Part shown: positions 25,240-35,835 of the stretch, one piece after another
Numbering within the stretch: the first letter of the stretch is position 1
How the letters are laid out: the number at the start of each line of letters is the position of its first letter
From: Nocardia cyriacigeorgica
GTDB taxonomy: Bacteria > Actinomycetota > Actinomycetes > Mycobacteriales > Mycobacteriaceae
Assembly: GCF_005863245.1 (NCBI RefSeq)
Contig: NZ_VBUT01000003.1
Coordinates: 434,001-498,000 of the forward strand
DNA: 64,000 bases
Reading direction: 5' to 3'
Program-made: the position numbers and the translations under genes
Notes under the pieces: model-generated
The model's database searches: none
What the model saw: only the letters and a program-made list of their open reading frames with translations
What the model was told of the DNA's origin: nothing

Positions 25240-26195
25240 GCCAGGACCCTCGCGATCCCGGCGACGCGGACCGTTCCGGCGAGACCGGGAACGGCCCGGA
25301 TAACAGCCCGCCCAGCGGGGACCAGGCCGGTCCGCGCGACGACGACTCGACAAGAGCGCGCGGCGACGATTCGACCGGAGCGCGCGGCGACGATTCGACC
25401 GGAGCGCGTGGCGACGACTCGACCGGAGCGCGCGGCGACGGTGCCGGGGCGGCTGCGCCCAGCGAGTCAGCAAGGTCGGTCGACAACGATGCCAGTGCCC
25501 CTGGTGCATCCGCCAGCGTCTCGTCCCGATCCGCCTCCGAACGGCCCGGCGACGGCGCCGCCGAACCGACCCCCGAACCCGAAGACGCAGCCGAAGGAAA
25601 CGAGGATCCCGTGAGCTCGGTCGAGCAGACTGACGAATTCGAACAGTTCCGCGACGATCTCGACGCCGTCGAGCGCCGGATCGCCGGCGAGATCGATCCG
25701 GGTGTGCGCGCCATGGTGGTGGCCGGTGCCGTGTTCGCCCTGCTGGTATCGCTGGTGCTCTCGCATGCGGGCGCGGCGCGCGGGTTCGATGTGTTGCTCG
25801 GCTCGGATGTCGCCTCGACCGAGCACATCGGTCTGCCTTCGCGCATCTTCGTCTGGTTCGTGGTGGTGTTCGGCATCGGGTTCTCGCTGCTGGCGCTGAT
25901 GACCCGGCGCTGGGTGCTGGCCTGGATCGCGGTGGCCGGCTCGGCGATCGCCAGCGCGTTCGGCGTGTTCTCGATCTGGCACCGGCAGACCCCGGGCCTC
26001 AACAACTACATCGGTGCCGGTCCGGGTATCGGCCTGGTGATCGGCACTATCGCCGCGGTGGTGCTGACCTTCCACTGGGTCCGCGTGGTCTGGAGCCGCA
26101 CGGCCTTGCAGTTGGCCGCCGAGGAACAGCGCCGTATCGCGGCCGCCGCCGAGGAGGAGCGGGAGCGGCGCCGGTTGCAGGGCGACGACTCCTGA
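25236..26195 (+). CDS. four-span membrane protein with repetitive N-terminus (Rv2732c position)
   Basis: 319 residues coupled to miaB (ATGA). The first 150 residues are acidic, Gly/Ser/Asp-rich and contain an 8-residue repeat (GDDSTGAR) encoded by 24-bp tandem repeats at 25356-25427. Four membrane helices follow at about 165-285 ([76 protein letters not shown]). A charged helical tail ([19 protein letters not shown]) ends it. The membrane part corresponds to the conserved protein beside miaB in mycobacteria (Rv2732c). Function unknown. Confidence 0.85.
   Translation: MSQDPRDPGDADRSGETGNGPDNSPPSGDQAGPRDDDSTRARGDDSTGARGDDSTGARGDDSTGARGDGAGAAAPSESARSVDNDASAPGASASVSSRSASERPGDGAAEPTPEPEDAAEGNEDPVSSVEQTDEFEQFRDDLDAVERRIAGEIDPGVRAMVVAGAVFALLVSLVLSHAGAARGFDVLLGSDVASTEHIGLPSRIFVWFVVVFGIGFSLLALMTRRWVLAWIAVAGSAIASAFGVFSIWHRQTPGLNNYIGAGPGIGLVIGTIAAVVLTFHWVRVVWSRTALQLAAEEQRRIAAAAEEERERRRLQGDDS
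25356..25427 (+). repeat. 24-bp coding tandem repeat, three units
   Basis: Units at 25356-25379, 25380-25403 and 25404-25427. The first two are identical (GCGCGCGGCGACGATTCGAC + CGGA) and the third differs at two positions. Degraded partial units flank both ends. The repeat length is a multiple of three, so copy-number change keeps frame. Confidence 0.9.
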
Positions 26196-26329
26196 GATCG
26201 GCTCAGCGTCAAGCGGCCATGCGGGTTTGATCGGCGCCGCCGGCCTCTGCGACGCCATCGCAGCTCCGCTCGATTCGCCCTTCACCGTCAGATTGGAAAC
26301 GCCGGTGTCACCCGGCGCCCCTCAACGAG

Positions 26330-26363
26330 AAGGCGCACCCGGAACTTTGCCCGGGTGCGCCTT
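26330..26363. terminator. bidirectional terminator
   Basis: Perfect 13-bp stem AAGGCGCACCCGG/CCGGGTGCGCCTT with an 8-nt loop, between the convergent membrane protein and DUF349 genes. Confidence 0.88.
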
Positions 26364-26379
26364 GTCCTAGCTCTCGCCG

Positions 26380-27753
26380 TCAGCGGTTGCTGACCGCGCC
26401 CTCGGCCGCTTCGGCCCATTCCCGCCACTGTTTGGCCTGCTCGAGTGCCTTCTCGGCATCTCGGGTCTTCCCTGCTGCCGTCGCCTTGGCGGCCTGCTCC
26501 TCGAACTGTGCGACGCGTTCGCGGAACTGCGCGGCCCGCGCCATGGCCTCGGGATCGGTGCGCCGCCACTGCGCGTCGGCGGCCTCACGTACGCGCTTCT
26601 CGATGGCGCGCAGCTTGCCCTCCAGCTCCTGCATCCGCTCACGCGGCACCTTGCCGATGGCGTCCCATTTGTCCTGCAGTTCGCGTAGCGCGGCGCGGGC
26701 GTTGTCGAGCCCGTGTGCGGGATCGATATGGGCGTAGGCGGCGAGCAGCTCTTCCTTGGCGGCGGCGTTCTGCTCGAATTCCGCGTCCCGTTCGGAGGCG
26801 GCGGCATTGCGGGCGGCGAAGAACACGTCCTGGGCGCTCTTGAACCGGCGCCACAGCGCTTCATCGGCCTCGCGTGGCGCGCGGCCCGCGGCCTTCCATT
26901 CGGCCAGCAGATCCCGGAACACCGCGGCGGTGCCTGCCCAATCGGTGGACCCGGACAGCTCCTCGGCTCGTGCGCAGAGCTCTTCCTTGCGGGTTTTGGC
27001 GGCGGCGCGTTCGCGGTCGAGTTCGGCGAAGTGGGCGCCGCGACGGCGATTGAACGCCTCCCGAGCCTTCGAGTACCGCTTCCAGAGCGCGTCGTCGACC
27101 TTGCGATCCACCCCGCGGATGGACTTCCACTCCTCGAGGATTTCGCGCAGCCGATCACCTGCCGCCTTCCACTGGGTGGATTCGGCGGCGATGCGCTCGG
27201 CCTCGGCGGCGAGCGCCTCCTTGCGCTCGGTGTGCTCGTGGCGGGCGCGCTCCTTTTCCTCCTTGGCGTGCGCGGCCGCTTCCTCGGAGTGTTCGGCGAT
27301 GGCCTGCAACCGGCGCGCCAGCCCGTCGATATCGCCGATGACGGCGGCCGTCGGCAACGATTCGGCGATCGCCAACGCCGCGGCCTTCGTCTTGCGGGCA
27401 TCGGCGCCCGCGGCCAGCCGGGCTTCCAGCAGCGCGACCTCGGTGGCCAGATCATCGAAGCGGCGGCCGAAGTGCGCAAGCCCTTCGGCGGCGTCGCCTG
27501 CCTGCCAGGATCCGACGACGCGTTCGCCGTCGGCGGTCTTGACCCAGGCGGTGCCGTCTTCGTCGACGCGGCCCCATTCGCTGGGATCGGTCACCGTGGG
27601 GACGATGACGGGGTGCGGGTGCTCATGCGACGCGCCGGGCGCCGGTTTGACCGCGTGCGGTTTGGGGTGGGGAGAGCCGCCGGGTTTCGGCATTCCGGAC
27701 GGTCGCGGGGTGGTGCCGGGGCCGGGTTTCGCGGTTCCGTTGCTGTCGGTCAT
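26380..27753 (-). CDS. DUF349 repeat protein (Rv2731 counterpart)
   Basis: 457 residues. After a 60-residue Pro/His/Gly-rich leader ([18 protein letters not shown]) come DUF349 helical hairpins, recognisable as [40 protein letters not shown] and [18 protein letters not shown], each about 70 residues, in a long coiled-coil-like protein. DUF349 proteins are soluble and of unknown function. The gene is divergent from the extradiol-dioxygenase-like gene and matches the actinobacterial miaB-miaA interval. Confidence 0.88.
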   Translation of the reverse strand: MTDSNGTAKPGPGTTPRPSGMPKPGGSPHPKPHAVKPAPGASHEHPHPVIVPTVTDPSEWGRVDEDGTAWVKTADGERVVGSWQAGDAAEGLAHFGRRFDDLATEVALLEARLAAGADARKTKAAALAIAESLPTAAVIGDIDGLARRLQAIAEHSEEAAAHAKEEKERARHEHTERKEALAAEAERIAAESTQWKAAGDRLREILEEWKSIRGVDRKVDDALWKRYSKAREAFNRRRGAHFAELDRERAAAKTRKEELCARAEELSGSTDWAGTAAVFRDLLAEWKAAGRAPREADEALWRRFKSAQDVFFAARNAAASERDAEFEQNAAAKEELLAAYAHIDPAHGLDNARAALRELQDKWDAIGKVPRERMQELEGKLRAIEKRVREAADAQWRRTDPEAMARAAQFRERVAQFEEQAAKATAAGKTRDAEKALEQAKQWREWAEAAEGAVSNR

Positions 27754-28018
27754 TGCTCCTCGTCCCTGCCGCGCGTCACGGCTGCCTGGTTACGCCCTAG
27801 CTCATCCCATTGAACCCGGTCCGAGCCCTGGAAACCACATCGATCGAGCACGCACCGCGGTGTGGCGCCACGGACCCCGACCCGCGATGACCTGGGTTGG
27901 AGTACCTCGAACACTAGCAATTGCAGCCCGGTTTCCGGCAGAGACACTCGAACCCATGGTGGCGCACGAGGACTGGCAGGGCGCTGGGCCGCAGGGGCGG
28001 GCGACTACCGTTGACGGC

Positions 28019-28774
28019 GTGTTCTGTCTTGCGGCCCTGGTTCCCTCGCCGCCGATCCTGGTTCCCGAGCTCTGTGGTGGTCTCGGCGCGGGTGCGGCGG
28101 TCGACGAGGTGCGCGCGGCGGCGCTGGCCGCCGCGGCCGAGCTGGCGGCGGTGGCCTCGCGCTGGACGGTGGTCGGTGTGGGCTCCGGTGACCGGGTGGC
28201 CGGGCCGGACACGGTCGGCACGTTCCGTGGTTTCGGCGTCGACCTCGCCGTCGGCCTCGGCGGTGCCGCACCGTCAGGTGAGAGCGCCGACCCGGATCTG
28301 CCGTTGCCGGTGCTCATCGGGGCCTGGCTGCGGGAACAGGCCGCGCCGCGCGCGCTCGCCCAGGCCCGGATCGTCGATGCCGGCACCCCCGCGGGTCAGT
28401 GCGCGGAACTCGGCGCGAAACTGCGCGCGGAACTGGACGCCGACTCGCAGCCGCAGGGTGTGCTGGTGGTCGCCGACGGAGCCAGCACGCTGTCCACTTC
28501 GGCGCCCGGGTACTTCGATCCGCGCGCCGCTGACCGCCAGGCCGCGCTGGAGAAGGCCCTGAGCGCGGGCGATCGTGACGGGCTGCTCGCCCTGGATCCG
28601 CTCGCCTGCGCCGAGGTCGGCATGCGCGGCCGGGCCGCCTTTCAGGTGCTGGCCGGGCTCTTCGCCGCCGATCCGGCCGCGCCTGCGGTGGACACCCGCT
28701 ACCAGGACGCACCTTTCGGCGTCGGCTACCAGGTGAGCATGTGGCGCCCGGACAGCGGAGCCGATCAGCGGTGA
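28019..28774 (+). CDS. class III extradiol dioxygenase-like protein (Rv2728c counterpart)
   Basis: 251 residues from GTG ([21 protein letters not shown]). The [12 protein letters not shown] opening and the later [20 protein letters not shown] are typical of the LigB/MEMO-like class III ring-cleavage fold in its actinobacterial branch. The usual His ligand near the N-terminus (A-x-x-x-x-H-P-P) is replaced by Ser-Pro-Pro, so an iron-dependent dioxygenase activity is doubtful. The frame is open far upstream but without homology. The stop overlaps the miaA start (GTGA). Confidence 0.75.
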   Translation: MFCLAALVPSPPILVPELCGGLGAGAAVDEVRAAALAAAAELAAVASRWTVVGVGSGDRVAGPDTVGTFRGFGVDLAVGLGGAAPSGESADPDLPLPVLIGAWLREQAAPRALAQARIVDAGTPAGQCAELGAKLRAELDADSQPQGVLVVADGASTLSTSAPGYFDPRAADRQAALEKALSAGDRDGLLALDPLACAEVGMRGRAAFQVLAGLFAADPAAPAVDTRYQDAPFGVGYQVSMWRPDSGADQR

Positions 28775-29847
28775 CGCCATCGCCCACTCCGATCGCCGTG
28801 GTCGGCCCGACCGCCACCGGCAAATCCGATCTCGCGCTCGAGCTGGCCGAACGCCTCGACGGCGAGATCGTCAATATCGACGCGATGCAGCTGTATCGCG
28901 GCATGGACATCGGCACCGCCAAAGTGCCGCCGGAGCAGCGCCGCGGCATTGCGCACCATCAGCTCGACGTACTCGAGGTGACCGACACCGCGACCGTGGC
29001 CGCCTATCAGGCCGCCGCGTCCGCCGATGTCGAGGCGATCATGGCCCGCGGGCACACGCCGGTCATCGTCGGTGGTTCGATGATGTATGTGCAGGCGCTG
29101 CTGGACCAGTGGGACTTCCCCGCGACCGATCCGCAGGTAAGGGCCAGGTGGGAGGCACTGCTCGCCGAACGCGGCGTCGCAGCCGTGCACGAGGCGTTGC
29201 GCGCCGCCGACCCGGCCGCCGCGGCGACCATCCTGCCGACCGACGGCAGGCGGATGGTGCGCGCGCTCGAGGTCGTCGAACTCACCGGAAAGCCGTTCGC
29301 GGCGTCGGCCCCGGTGATCGGGCGTCCGCGCTGGGGCACGGTCATCATCGGCGTGGACCGGGAGACCGCCGAACTCGACGAGCGCATCGCCCGCCGCACC
29401 GACCTGATGTTCGATACCGGCCTGGTCGAGGAGGTGCGCGGGCTGGTCGAGCGGGGGCTGCGCGACGGTCAGACCGCCCGCCGCGCCATCGGTTATGCCC
29501 AGGTGCTGGCCTATCTGGACGGTGAATACGACCTCGCCCACGCCAAGGAACGGACCTTCATCGGCACCCGCCGCTACGTCCGTCGGCAGCGCTCCTGGTT
29601 TCGGCGCGATCAGCGGGTGCGCTGGGCCGACGGCGCCGATCCGGACCTGGTCGCTACAGTCGCGTCGCTGCTCGCCACCGCCGAACCCGATGCGGCGACC
29701 GCCCAGACGAGCACCGGCGCGACCGACGTGGGCATTGCCACGACCGAGGCGAGCACGCCCAGCACCGGGCCGGCCACGACCGACGCCAGCGCCGCCACGA
29801 ATCAGCCGAGCACCGGCATCGACTCCGAGGAGCGGACCCCGCAGTGA
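28771..29847 (+). CDS. miaA: tRNA dimethylallyltransferase MiaA
   Basis: 358 residues from GTG. P-loop GPTATGKS at 12-19, [17 protein letters not shown], the substrate-binding [12 protein letters not shown] region, and the C-terminal RQRSWFRRD characteristic of MiaA. It transfers dimethylallyl from DMAPP to N6 of A37 in tRNAs that read UNN codons; MiaB then methylthiolates it. A 50-residue Thr/Ala/Ser-rich, probably disordered tail follows the usual end. Coupled to its upstream neighbour (GTGA overlap) and to the TrmH gene downstream. Confidence 0.95.
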   Translation: MTPSPTPIAVVGPTATGKSDLALELAERLDGEIVNIDAMQLYRGMDIGTAKVPPEQRRGIAHHQLDVLEVTDTATVAAYQAAASADVEAIMARGHTPVIVGGSMMYVQALLDQWDFPATDPQVRARWEALLAERGVAAVHEALRAADPAAAATILPTDGRRMVRALEVVELTGKPFAASAPVIGRPRWGTVIIGVDRETAELDERIARRTDLMFDTGLVEEVRGLVERGLRDGQTARRAIGYAQVLAYLDGEYDLAHAKERTFIGTRRYVRRQRSWFRRDQRVRWADGADPDLVATVASLLATAEPDAATAQTSTGATDVGIATTEASTPSTGPATTDASAATNQPSTGIDSEERTPQ

Positions 29848-30677
29848 CCCGACGCGTCAGTACCCGCAATGCCTCCGTGCAGGTGTGGCAGGCCTACCTG
29901 AACAATCGCACCAAGCGTCATCGTGACCGCCGGTTCCTGGTGCAGGGCGTGCGCCCGATCACCCAGGCCGTCGCCAACGACTGGCCGCTGGAGACGCTGC
30001 TGTACCGGCTCGGCGGGCCGGAGCTGTCGAGCTGGGCGCGCGAGCTGCTGGCGACCAGCGAGGTGCCGCAGGTGGGCCTGGTGCCGGAGCTGATGGCCGA
30101 TCTGGGGGAGAAGTCCGGCGGTGTGCCGGAGGTCGTGGCCGTGGCCGAACAACGCATCCTCGAACTGGACACCTTCGAACCGGGCGAACCCGGAGACGCG
30201 CCGGTGGTCGTGGTGTTCGACCGGCCCAATTCGCCCGGAAACCTCGGGACGCTGATCCGCTCGGCCGACGCGTTCGGCGCGGACGCGGTGATCGTCACCG
30301 GTCACGGCGCCGACCAGTACGACCCGCAGGCCGTGCGGGCCTCGACCGGCTCACTGTTCGCGGTGCCGGTGTTGCGCACGGCCGGGCCCGCCCAGATTCT
30401 CGCCTTCCGCGACCGGCAGGTGAATCGCGGCATCCCCACCCGCATCGTCGGCACCGACGAAGGCGGTTCGCACGCGGTGTTCGATCATGACTTCACCGAG
30501 GCCACCATCCTGGTGGTCGGCAACGAGACCAGTGGGATGAGCGCGGCCTGGGCGCAGGCCTGCGACGATATCGTCGACATCCCCATGGGCGGGACCGCCA
30601 GCTCGCTGGGCGCGCCGTCGGCGGGGGCGGTTGCGCTGTACGAAATTTCCCGGCAACGCCGGACGTTTGCCAGATGA
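29844..30677 (+). CDS. TrmH/SpoU family RNA 2'-O-methyltransferase
   Basis: 277 residues. N-terminal substrate-binding domain ([19 protein letters not shown]), then the SPOUT knot: motif 1 [21 protein letters not shown] (126-145), motif 2 [11 protein letters not shown] (223-233), motif 3 [20 protein letters not shown] (246-265). The canonical SLNVS in motif 3 is SLGAP here, losing the conserved Asn. It methylates a ribose 2'-OH of tRNA or rRNA with SAM; the target is not deducible. Overlaps both miaA and dapF by 4 bases. Confidence 0.88.
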   Translation: MTRRVSTRNASVQVWQAYLNNRTKRHRDRRFLVQGVRPITQAVANDWPLETLLYRLGGPELSSWARELLATSEVPQVGLVPELMADLGEKSGGVPEVVAVAEQRILELDTFEPGEPGDAPVVVVFDRPNSPGNLGTLIRSADAFGADAVIVTGHGADQYDPQAVRASTGSLFAVPVLRTAGPAQILAFRDRQVNRGIPTRIVGTDEGGSHAVFDHDFTEATILVVGNETSGMSAAWAQACDDIVDIPMGGTASSLGAPSAGAVALYEISRQRRTFAR

Positions 30678-31600
30678 CCACGACGAGAGGCGGCCGGCAC
30701 GTGCCAGACACCGACAGCATCGAGTTCACCAAGGGCCACGGCACCCAGAACGATTTCGTGGTGCTGCCCGACCCCGGAGTGCGACTCGAGCTCACCGTCG
30801 ACCGGGTCGCGGCGCTGTGCGATCGGCAACGTGGCCTCGGCGCGGACGGTGTGCTGCGGGTCGCGCGGGCCGGTGCGTTGCAGGCCGCGGGCGTGCTGGC
30901 CGAGCTGCCCGACGGCGTCGGCGACCAGGACTGGTTCATGGACTATCGCAATGCCGACGGCTCGATCGCCGAGATGTGCGGTAACGGTGTGCGGGTGTTC
31001 GCGCACTACCTGGCCGCCTCGGGGCTGGAGACGCGCGCGGAGTTCGTCGTCGGCAGCCGCGCCGGCGCGCGTCCGGTGACGGTGCACTCCGCAGGCCCGG
31101 TACACGGGGAGGTCACCGTCGCCATGGGCGAGGTCCGCGAGCTCGGCGCATCGACCGCGACCGTGGCCGGTTGGGGCTACAGCGGCATCGGCATCGACGT
31201 CGGCAACCCGCACCTGGCCTGCGTCGACCCGGAACTCAGCGCCGACGCGCTGGCGAAGCTCGATCTGACCGTGGCCCCCGGCTACGACCCGGACTTGTTC
31301 CCGCACGGGGTGAACATCGAACTAGTCACCGCCCTCGACTCGACGGGTGCGGTCGATATGCGCGTCTACGAACGCGGCGTCGGCGAGACCCGCTCCTGCG
31401 GCACGGGGACGGTGGCCGCCGCGGCCGCCGCCCTGGCCGCTGGTGGTTTCCGGATCGCCGACGACACCGGCGAGGTGACCGTCCGGGTTCCCGGCGGCGA
31501 AGTATCGGTCGGGCTCGACCGCGGCCTGGCTTGGCTGCGCGGCCCATCGGTGCTGGTGGCGACCGGCCGGATCGCCGCCGAGTGGTGGCAAACCCTGTGA
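30674..31600 (+). CDS. dapF: diaminopimelate epimerase DapF
   Basis: 308 residues. The two catalytic cysteines are C102 (MCGNGVRVF) and C242 (SCGTGT), placed as in all Dap[14 protein letters not shown] at the start and GNPHLACVD contribute substrate contacts. It converts LL-DAP to meso-DAP for peptidoglycan cross-links and lysine. The first 14 residues are an extension. ATGA overlap with the TrmH gene implies coupled translation. Confidence 0.95.
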   Translation: MTTTRGGRHVPDTDSIEFTKGHGTQNDFVVLPDPGVRLELTVDRVAALCDRQRGLGADGVLRVARAGALQAAGVLAELPDGVGDQDWFMDYRNADGSIAEMCGNGVRVFAHYLAASGLETRAEFVVGSRAGARPVTVHSAGPVHGEVTVAMGEVRELGASTATVAGWGYSGIGIDVGNPHLACVDPELSADALAKLDLTVAPGYDPDLFPHGVNIELVTALDSTGAVDMRVYERGVGETRSCGTGTVAAAAAALAAGGFRIADDTGEVTVRVPGGEVSVGLDRGLAWLRGPSVLVATGRIAAEWWQTL

Positions 31601-31688
31601 CCGGACCGCGCCGGCGGATAACCATATGCGCTGTCCTGGGATTTCGTGGCAGCATAGATGGTGTATGAGGAATTCAGAGTCTTTCGAT

Positions 31689-33209
31689 ATGACCAACGGT
31701 AGCGATCTGTACGACGGCGCCGACGACGTGGACGGCGCCGATTTCGACGGCACCGACGACGTCGCCGACGCAACACCGAGCCGCCGCGGCGGCTGGGCGC
31801 CCGAGCCCACCACCGGTGAACTCCAGCTCGAGGACCGCAGCGCGCTGCGCCGCGTCGCCGGGCTGTCCACCGAGCTCACCGACATCACCGAGGTCGAGTA
31901 CCGCCAGCTGCGCCTGGAACGGGTCGTGCTGGTCGGGGTCTGGACCGAAGGCAGTGCCGCGCGCGCCGAAGCCAGCATGGCCGAACTCGCCGCGCTCGCC
32001 GAAACCGCGGGTTCGGAGGTGCTCGAGGCGCTGATCCAGCGTCGCGACCGCCCCGATCCGGCCACCTACATCGGTTCCGGTAAGGCCGACGAGCTGCGCT
32101 CGGTGGTACTCGCCAGCGGCGCGGACACCGTCATCTGCGACGGTGAACTCACCCCCGCCCAGCTCACCGCGCTGGAGAAGGTCGTCAAGGTCAAGGTGAT
32201 CGACCGGACCGCCTTGATCCTGGACATCTTCGCCCAGCACGCCACTTCCCGCGAGGGCAAGGCGCAGGTCGCGCTGGCCCAGATGGAGTACATGCTGCCC
32301 AGGTTGCGCGGCTGGGGTGAGTCGATGTCGCGTCAGGCCGGTGGCCGGGCCGGCAGCAATGGCGGTGTGGGTCTGCGCGGTCCCGGTGAGACCAAGATCG
32401 AGACCGACCGGCGCCGCATCCGGGAACGGATGGCCAAGCTGCGCCGCGAGATCCGCGAGATGAAGACCGCGCGCGACACCATGCGTTCGCGGCGCACCTC
32501 CAGCGGCATCCCGTCGGTCGCGATCGTCGGCTACACCAACGCCGGCAAATCCAGCCTGATGAACGCGCTCACCGGGTCGGGTGTGCTGGTCCAGGACGCG
32601 TTGTTCGCCACCCTCGACCCGACCACCCGTCGCGCCGAACTCGACGACGGCCGCGAGGTCGTGTTCACCGACACCGTCGGGTTCGTCCGGCATCTGCCGA
32701 CCCAGCTGGTCGAGGCCTTCCGCTCCACCCTGGAGGAGGTCACCGGCGCCGACCTGCTGCTGCACGTGGTGGATGGCTCGGACGCCATGCCCTCGGAGCA
32801 GATCAAGGCGGTGCGCGAGGTCGTCACCGACGTGATTCGCGAATCGGGCACGCCCGCACCGCCGGAACTGCTGGTGGTCAACAAGATCGACGCCATCGAT
32901 CCGGTCGAGCTCACCAGGCTGCGCGCACTGCTGCCGGGGGCGGTGTTCGTCTCCGCGCACAAGGGCACCGGCATCGACGAGTTGCGCGACCGGCTCGCCG
33001 AGGTACTCGGCGGCCTCGATGTCGAGGTCAGTGTATTGCTGCCCTACACGCGCGGTGACCTGCTCGCCCGCATCCACGCCGACGGCCGGATCGACAGCTC
33101 CAGCCACGAAGAATCCGGCACTCGGGTGCACGCGCACGTCCCGCAGGCCCTGGCCGCAGCGCTGTCGGAGTACGCGCACGCGGGCACCGCCGCGGGCGAC
33201 GGGGCGTAA
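31689..33209 (+). CDS. hflX: GTPase HflX
   Basis: 506 residues from ATG 31689 (another ATG lies 24 bases upstream, and a GAGGA motif sits between them, so the start is uncertain). An acidic leader (DGADDVDGADFDGTDD) is followed by the HflX N-terminal domain with YIGSGKADEL and the Gly-rich SNGGVGLRGPGETKIETDRR. The G domain has G1 GYTNAGKSS, G3 DTVGF and G4 NKID. HflX splits stalled or vacant 70S ribosomes under stress. It follows dapF by 88 bases, as in mycobacteria. Confidence 0.94.
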   Translation: MTNGSDLYDGADDVDGADFDGTDDVADATPSRRGGWAPEPTTGELQLEDRSALRRVAGLSTELTDITEVEYRQLRLERVVLVGVWTEGSAARAEASMAELAALAETAGSEVLEALIQRRDRPDPATYIGSGKADELRSVVLASGADTVICDGELTPAQLTALEKVVKVKVIDRTALILDIFAQHATSREGKAQVALAQMEYMLPRLRGWGESMSRQAGGRAGSNGGVGLRGPGETKIETDRRRIRERMAKLRREIREMKTARDTMRSRRTSSGIPSVAIVGYTNAGKSSLMNALTGSGVLVQDALFATLDPTTRRAELDDGREVVFTDTVGFVRHLPTQLVEAFRSTLEEVTGADLLLHVVDGSDAMPSEQIKAVREVVTDVIRESGTPAPPELLVVNKIDAIDPVELTRLRALLPGAVFVSAHKGTGIDELRDRLAEVLGGLDVEVSVLLPYTRGDLLARIHADGRIDSSSHEESGTRVHAHVPQALAAALSEYAHAGTAAGDGA

Positions 33210-33325
33210 AACCGCCGGGTTTCCGGCACGTGAACAATGTCGCAGGTCAGCCGCTGACGGCATATCCGATGCGACACAGTCGATTTCGTTGCGTTATCGT
33301 CATCGAATCGACATCAGGAGGGTTC

Positions 33326-34336
33326 ATGTCGCACGACCGTTCCGGCTCGGCCGATTCCGATGATCGGCCGGCCGGTGCTCTGTCCGAGGGGGCCGGTGCT
33401 CTGCCCGAAGGAGCTGGTGCTCTGTCCGAAGAGGCCGGGGCCACGGGCGAAACCGTTGTGCTCAGCGACGGCGCGCCGCTGACGGTATCGCTGAGCGATA
33501 CCGACCTGCGCGTCATCGAGACCTTGCTCGCCCCGCTGCGCGCATGGACCAGCCCGCGGTTCTACGGCCTGGAGAACATCCCGGCCGAGGGCCCGGTGCT
33601 GCTGGTCGGCAATCACAATCTGCTCGGCGGTATCGACGCGCCGCTGCTGCTGCCGGAGGTGCTGCGCCGGCGCGGCAGGCTGATTCGCGGGCTCGCGGAG
33701 AACGTGCTCATCGCGGTGCCCGGCGTGCGCCACCTGCTGCACCACTACGGTTCGGTGCGCGGCACCCGGCAGAACTGCCTGGCGCTGCTGGAACGCGGCG
33801 AGGCCGTGATGGTCTTTCCTGGAGGCGGGCGTGAAGCCGTGCGCCGCAAGAACGAGAAGTACCACCTCAAATGGGAGGGCCGCACCGGGTTCGCCCGGAT
33901 GGCGATCGAGGCGGGCGCGCCCATCGTGCCGGTTGCGATGATCGGTGTGGACGACGCCTACGACATCATCGTCGACGGCGATCACCCGGTGCTGCGGCCG
34001 CTGCGCTGGGTGGTCGAAGCGCTCGGCATCAACCGTGAGCTGACCCCGCCCCTGGTGCGCGGCATCGGCCCCACCCCGCTGCCACGCCCGGAGCGGTTCT
34101 ACTTCGCCGCGGGCGCACCGATCGATCCCGCGCCCTGGCGTGACGCCCCCGATCTCGGTGCCGCGGCGGTGGAATTGCGGGCCGTGGTGCGCAAGAGCCT
34201 GGAGGAGGAGCTGCGGTTCCTGTTCGCCGAACGCGACCGTGACGCCGGTCGCACCCTGGCCGGGCGGGTACGCGGGGACCTGACCGCGTTCGCCTCCGGC
34301 GCGATCGACCGGCTGCGGCGTTTTCGTTTGTCGTGA
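33326..34336 (+). CDS. PlsC/DGAT-like acyltransferase
   Basis: 336 residues from ATG behind CAGGAGGG. After a repetitive acidic leader (residues 17-38), the acyltransferase domain has VGNHNLLGGID (95-104), then FPGGGREAVRRK (164-175) and VPVAMIG. The spacing H-x6-D departs from the usual H-x4-D of PlsC enzymes and resembles the DGAT/phytyl-ester-type branch (esterase/acyltransferase proteins). Probable substrates are acyl-CoA and a lipid alcohol. A role in neutral-lipid or phospholipid acylation is an inference. Confidence 0.8.
   Translation: MSHDRSGSADSDDRPAGALSEGAGALPEGAGALSEEAGATGETVVLSDGAPLTVSLSDTDLRVIETLLAPLRAWTSPRFYGLENIPAEGPVLLVGNHNLLGGIDAPLLLPEVLRRRGRLIRGLAENVLIAVPGVRHLLHHYGSVRGTRQNCLALLERGEAVMVFPGGGREAVRRKNEKYHLKWEGRTGFARMAIEAGAPIVPVAMIGVDDAYDIIVDGDHPVLRPLRWVVEALGINRELTPPLVRGIGPTPLPRPERFYFAAGAPIDPAPWRDAPDLGAAAVELRAVVRKSLEEELRFLFAERDRDAGRTLAGRVRGDLTAFASGAIDRLRRFRLS
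33374..33436 (+). repeat. 21-bp coding tandem repeat, three units
   Basis: Three units of GGTGCTCTGTCCGAGGGGGC + C type (33374-33394, 33395-33415, 33416-33436) encoding GALSEGA, GALPEGA and GALSEEA. In-frame, so expansion or contraction only changes the length of the flexible leader. Confidence 0.88.
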
Positions 34337-34485
34337 ATCTCCTTTGATCATCTTCGGCCCCGGTACTCGAGCAGGTGAGGCAACGAATTCGGGGAGTGAA
34401 GTGAACAGCCATTCTCATTCCGGGTACGGTGGGTGACAACGACGGACCGGTGCGGACCGGTTCGTGTGGTCACTAGGAGGTTGGT

Positions 34486-35631
34486 GTGGAGCGCACACTG
34501 TTCGAACCCGAGCACGACCTGTTCCGGGAGTCGTTCCGCAAGTTTCTCGACACCCACGTCGCGCCGAACCACGCGGCATGGGAAGAGCAGGGCATCGTCG
34601 ACCGGTCGGTGTGGACCGAGGCGGGCAAGCAGGGTTTCCTCGGCATGGCCGTGCCGGAGGAGTACGGCGGCGGCGGGGTGAAGGACTTCCGCTACAATGC
34701 GGTGATCACCGAGGAGACGGTGCGCGGGCAGTACTCCGGCCTGGGGTTCTCGCTGCACAACGACGTCATCGCGCCGTACCTGCTGGAGCTGGCCAACGAT
34801 GAGCAGAAGCGGCGCTGGCTGCCCGGCTTCTGTTCCGGCGAGATCATCACCGCGATCGCGATGACCGAACCGGGCACGGGCTCGGACCTGCAGGGCATCA
34901 AGACCCGCGCGGTGCGCGACGGTGACGACTGGGTGCTCAACGGCGCCAAGACCTTCATCACCAACGGCATCAACGCCGACATCGTCATCGTGGTCGCCCA
35001 GACCGACCCCGACAAGGGCGCGATGGGCTTCAGCCTGCTGGTCGTCGAACGCGGTATGCCGGGCTTCGAACGTGGCCGCAACCTGGACAAGATCGGCCTG
35101 AAGGCGCAGGACACCGCCGAGCTGAGCTTCAACGATGTCCGGGTGCCCGCGGCCAACCTGCTCGGCACCGAGGGGATGGGCTTCATCCACCTGATGCAGA
35201 ACCTGCCGCAGGAGCGCATGTCGATCGCCGTGATGGCGGCGGCCGCCATGGAGGGCTGCCTCGAGATGACCTGCCAGTACGTGCGCGACCGCAAGGCCTT
35301 CGGCAAGCCGATCGGTGCCCTGCAGAACACCCGTTTCGTGCTCGCCGAACTGGCCACCAAGACCACCGCCGTGCGCATCATGGTCGACCGCTTCATCGAA
35401 GACCTGAACGCGGGCAAGCTCTCTCCCGAAGACGCCGCCATGGCCAAGTGGTGGAGCACCGAGGAGCAGCTCGACCTGATCAACCGCTGCCTGCAACTGC
35501 ACGGCGGCTACGGCTACATGAAGGAATACCCGATCGCCAAGGCGTACATGGACGCTCGCATCCAGACGATCTACGGCGGCACCACCGAGATCATGAAGGA
35601 GATCATCGGCCGGTCGCTGAAACTGGCCTGA
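34486..35631 (+). CDS. acyl-CoA dehydrogenase, FadE20 position
   Basis: 381 residues from GTG behind AGGAGG. ACAD signatures AIAMTEPGTGSDLQGIKT and QLHGGYGYMKEYP; catalytic Glu in IYGGTTEIMKEII. Oxidises acyl-CoA with FAD. Position after hflX equals fadE20 (Rv2724c) in mycobacteria. Chain-length range cannot be told. It is a close relative of the other ACAD in this window at 8567-9712, with the same length and conserved blocks. Confidence 0.93.
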   Translation: MERTLFEPEHDLFRESFRKFLDTHVAPNHAAWEEQGIVDRSVWTEAGKQGFLGMAVPEEYGGGGVKDFRYNAVITEETVRGQYSGLGFSLHNDVIAPYLLELANDEQKRRWLPGFCSGEIITAIAMTEPGTGSDLQGIKTRAVRDGDDWVLNGAKTFITNGINADIVIVVAQTDPDKGAMGFSLLVVERGMPGFERGRNLDKIGLKAQDTAELSFNDVRVPAANLLGTEGMGFIHLMQNLPQERMSIAVMAAAAMEGCLEMTCQYVRDRKAFGKPIGALQNTRFVLAELATKTTAVRIMVDRFIEDLNAGKLSPEDAAMAKWWSTEEQLDLINRCLQLHGGYGYMKEYPIAKAYMDARIQTIYGGTTEIMKEIIGRSLKLA

Positions 35632-35793
35632 TTCCCGCGAACGCCGCGTGCTGATCCGCCGCCTCGTCCTGCCGATCACGGTGGGGCGGGGCGGTTTCCG
35701 TCTCCAGCCCGCATCGAGTGGTGGGCAGCCGGGCCGCGGCGAGATGACGGCCCGCGATCTTCGGCACGGTGTGCGGAAGGCACATGTGTCAGC

Positions 35794-35816
35794 GGCGAGG
35801 GTTTCGGGCCCTCGCC
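35794..35816. terminator. bidirectional terminator
   Basis: 8-bp stem GGCGAGGG/CCCTCGCC with a 7-nt loop (TTTCGGG), between the convergent fadE20-like and reductase genes. Confidence 0.6.
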
Positions 35817-35835
35817 GATTCGACCGCCGTCGGCG

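Noticed and set aside
26756..28018. 421-codon N-terminal extension of the extradiol-dioxygenase-like protein
   Set aside because: It runs antisense through the DUF349 gene. Homology starts at the GTG at 28019.
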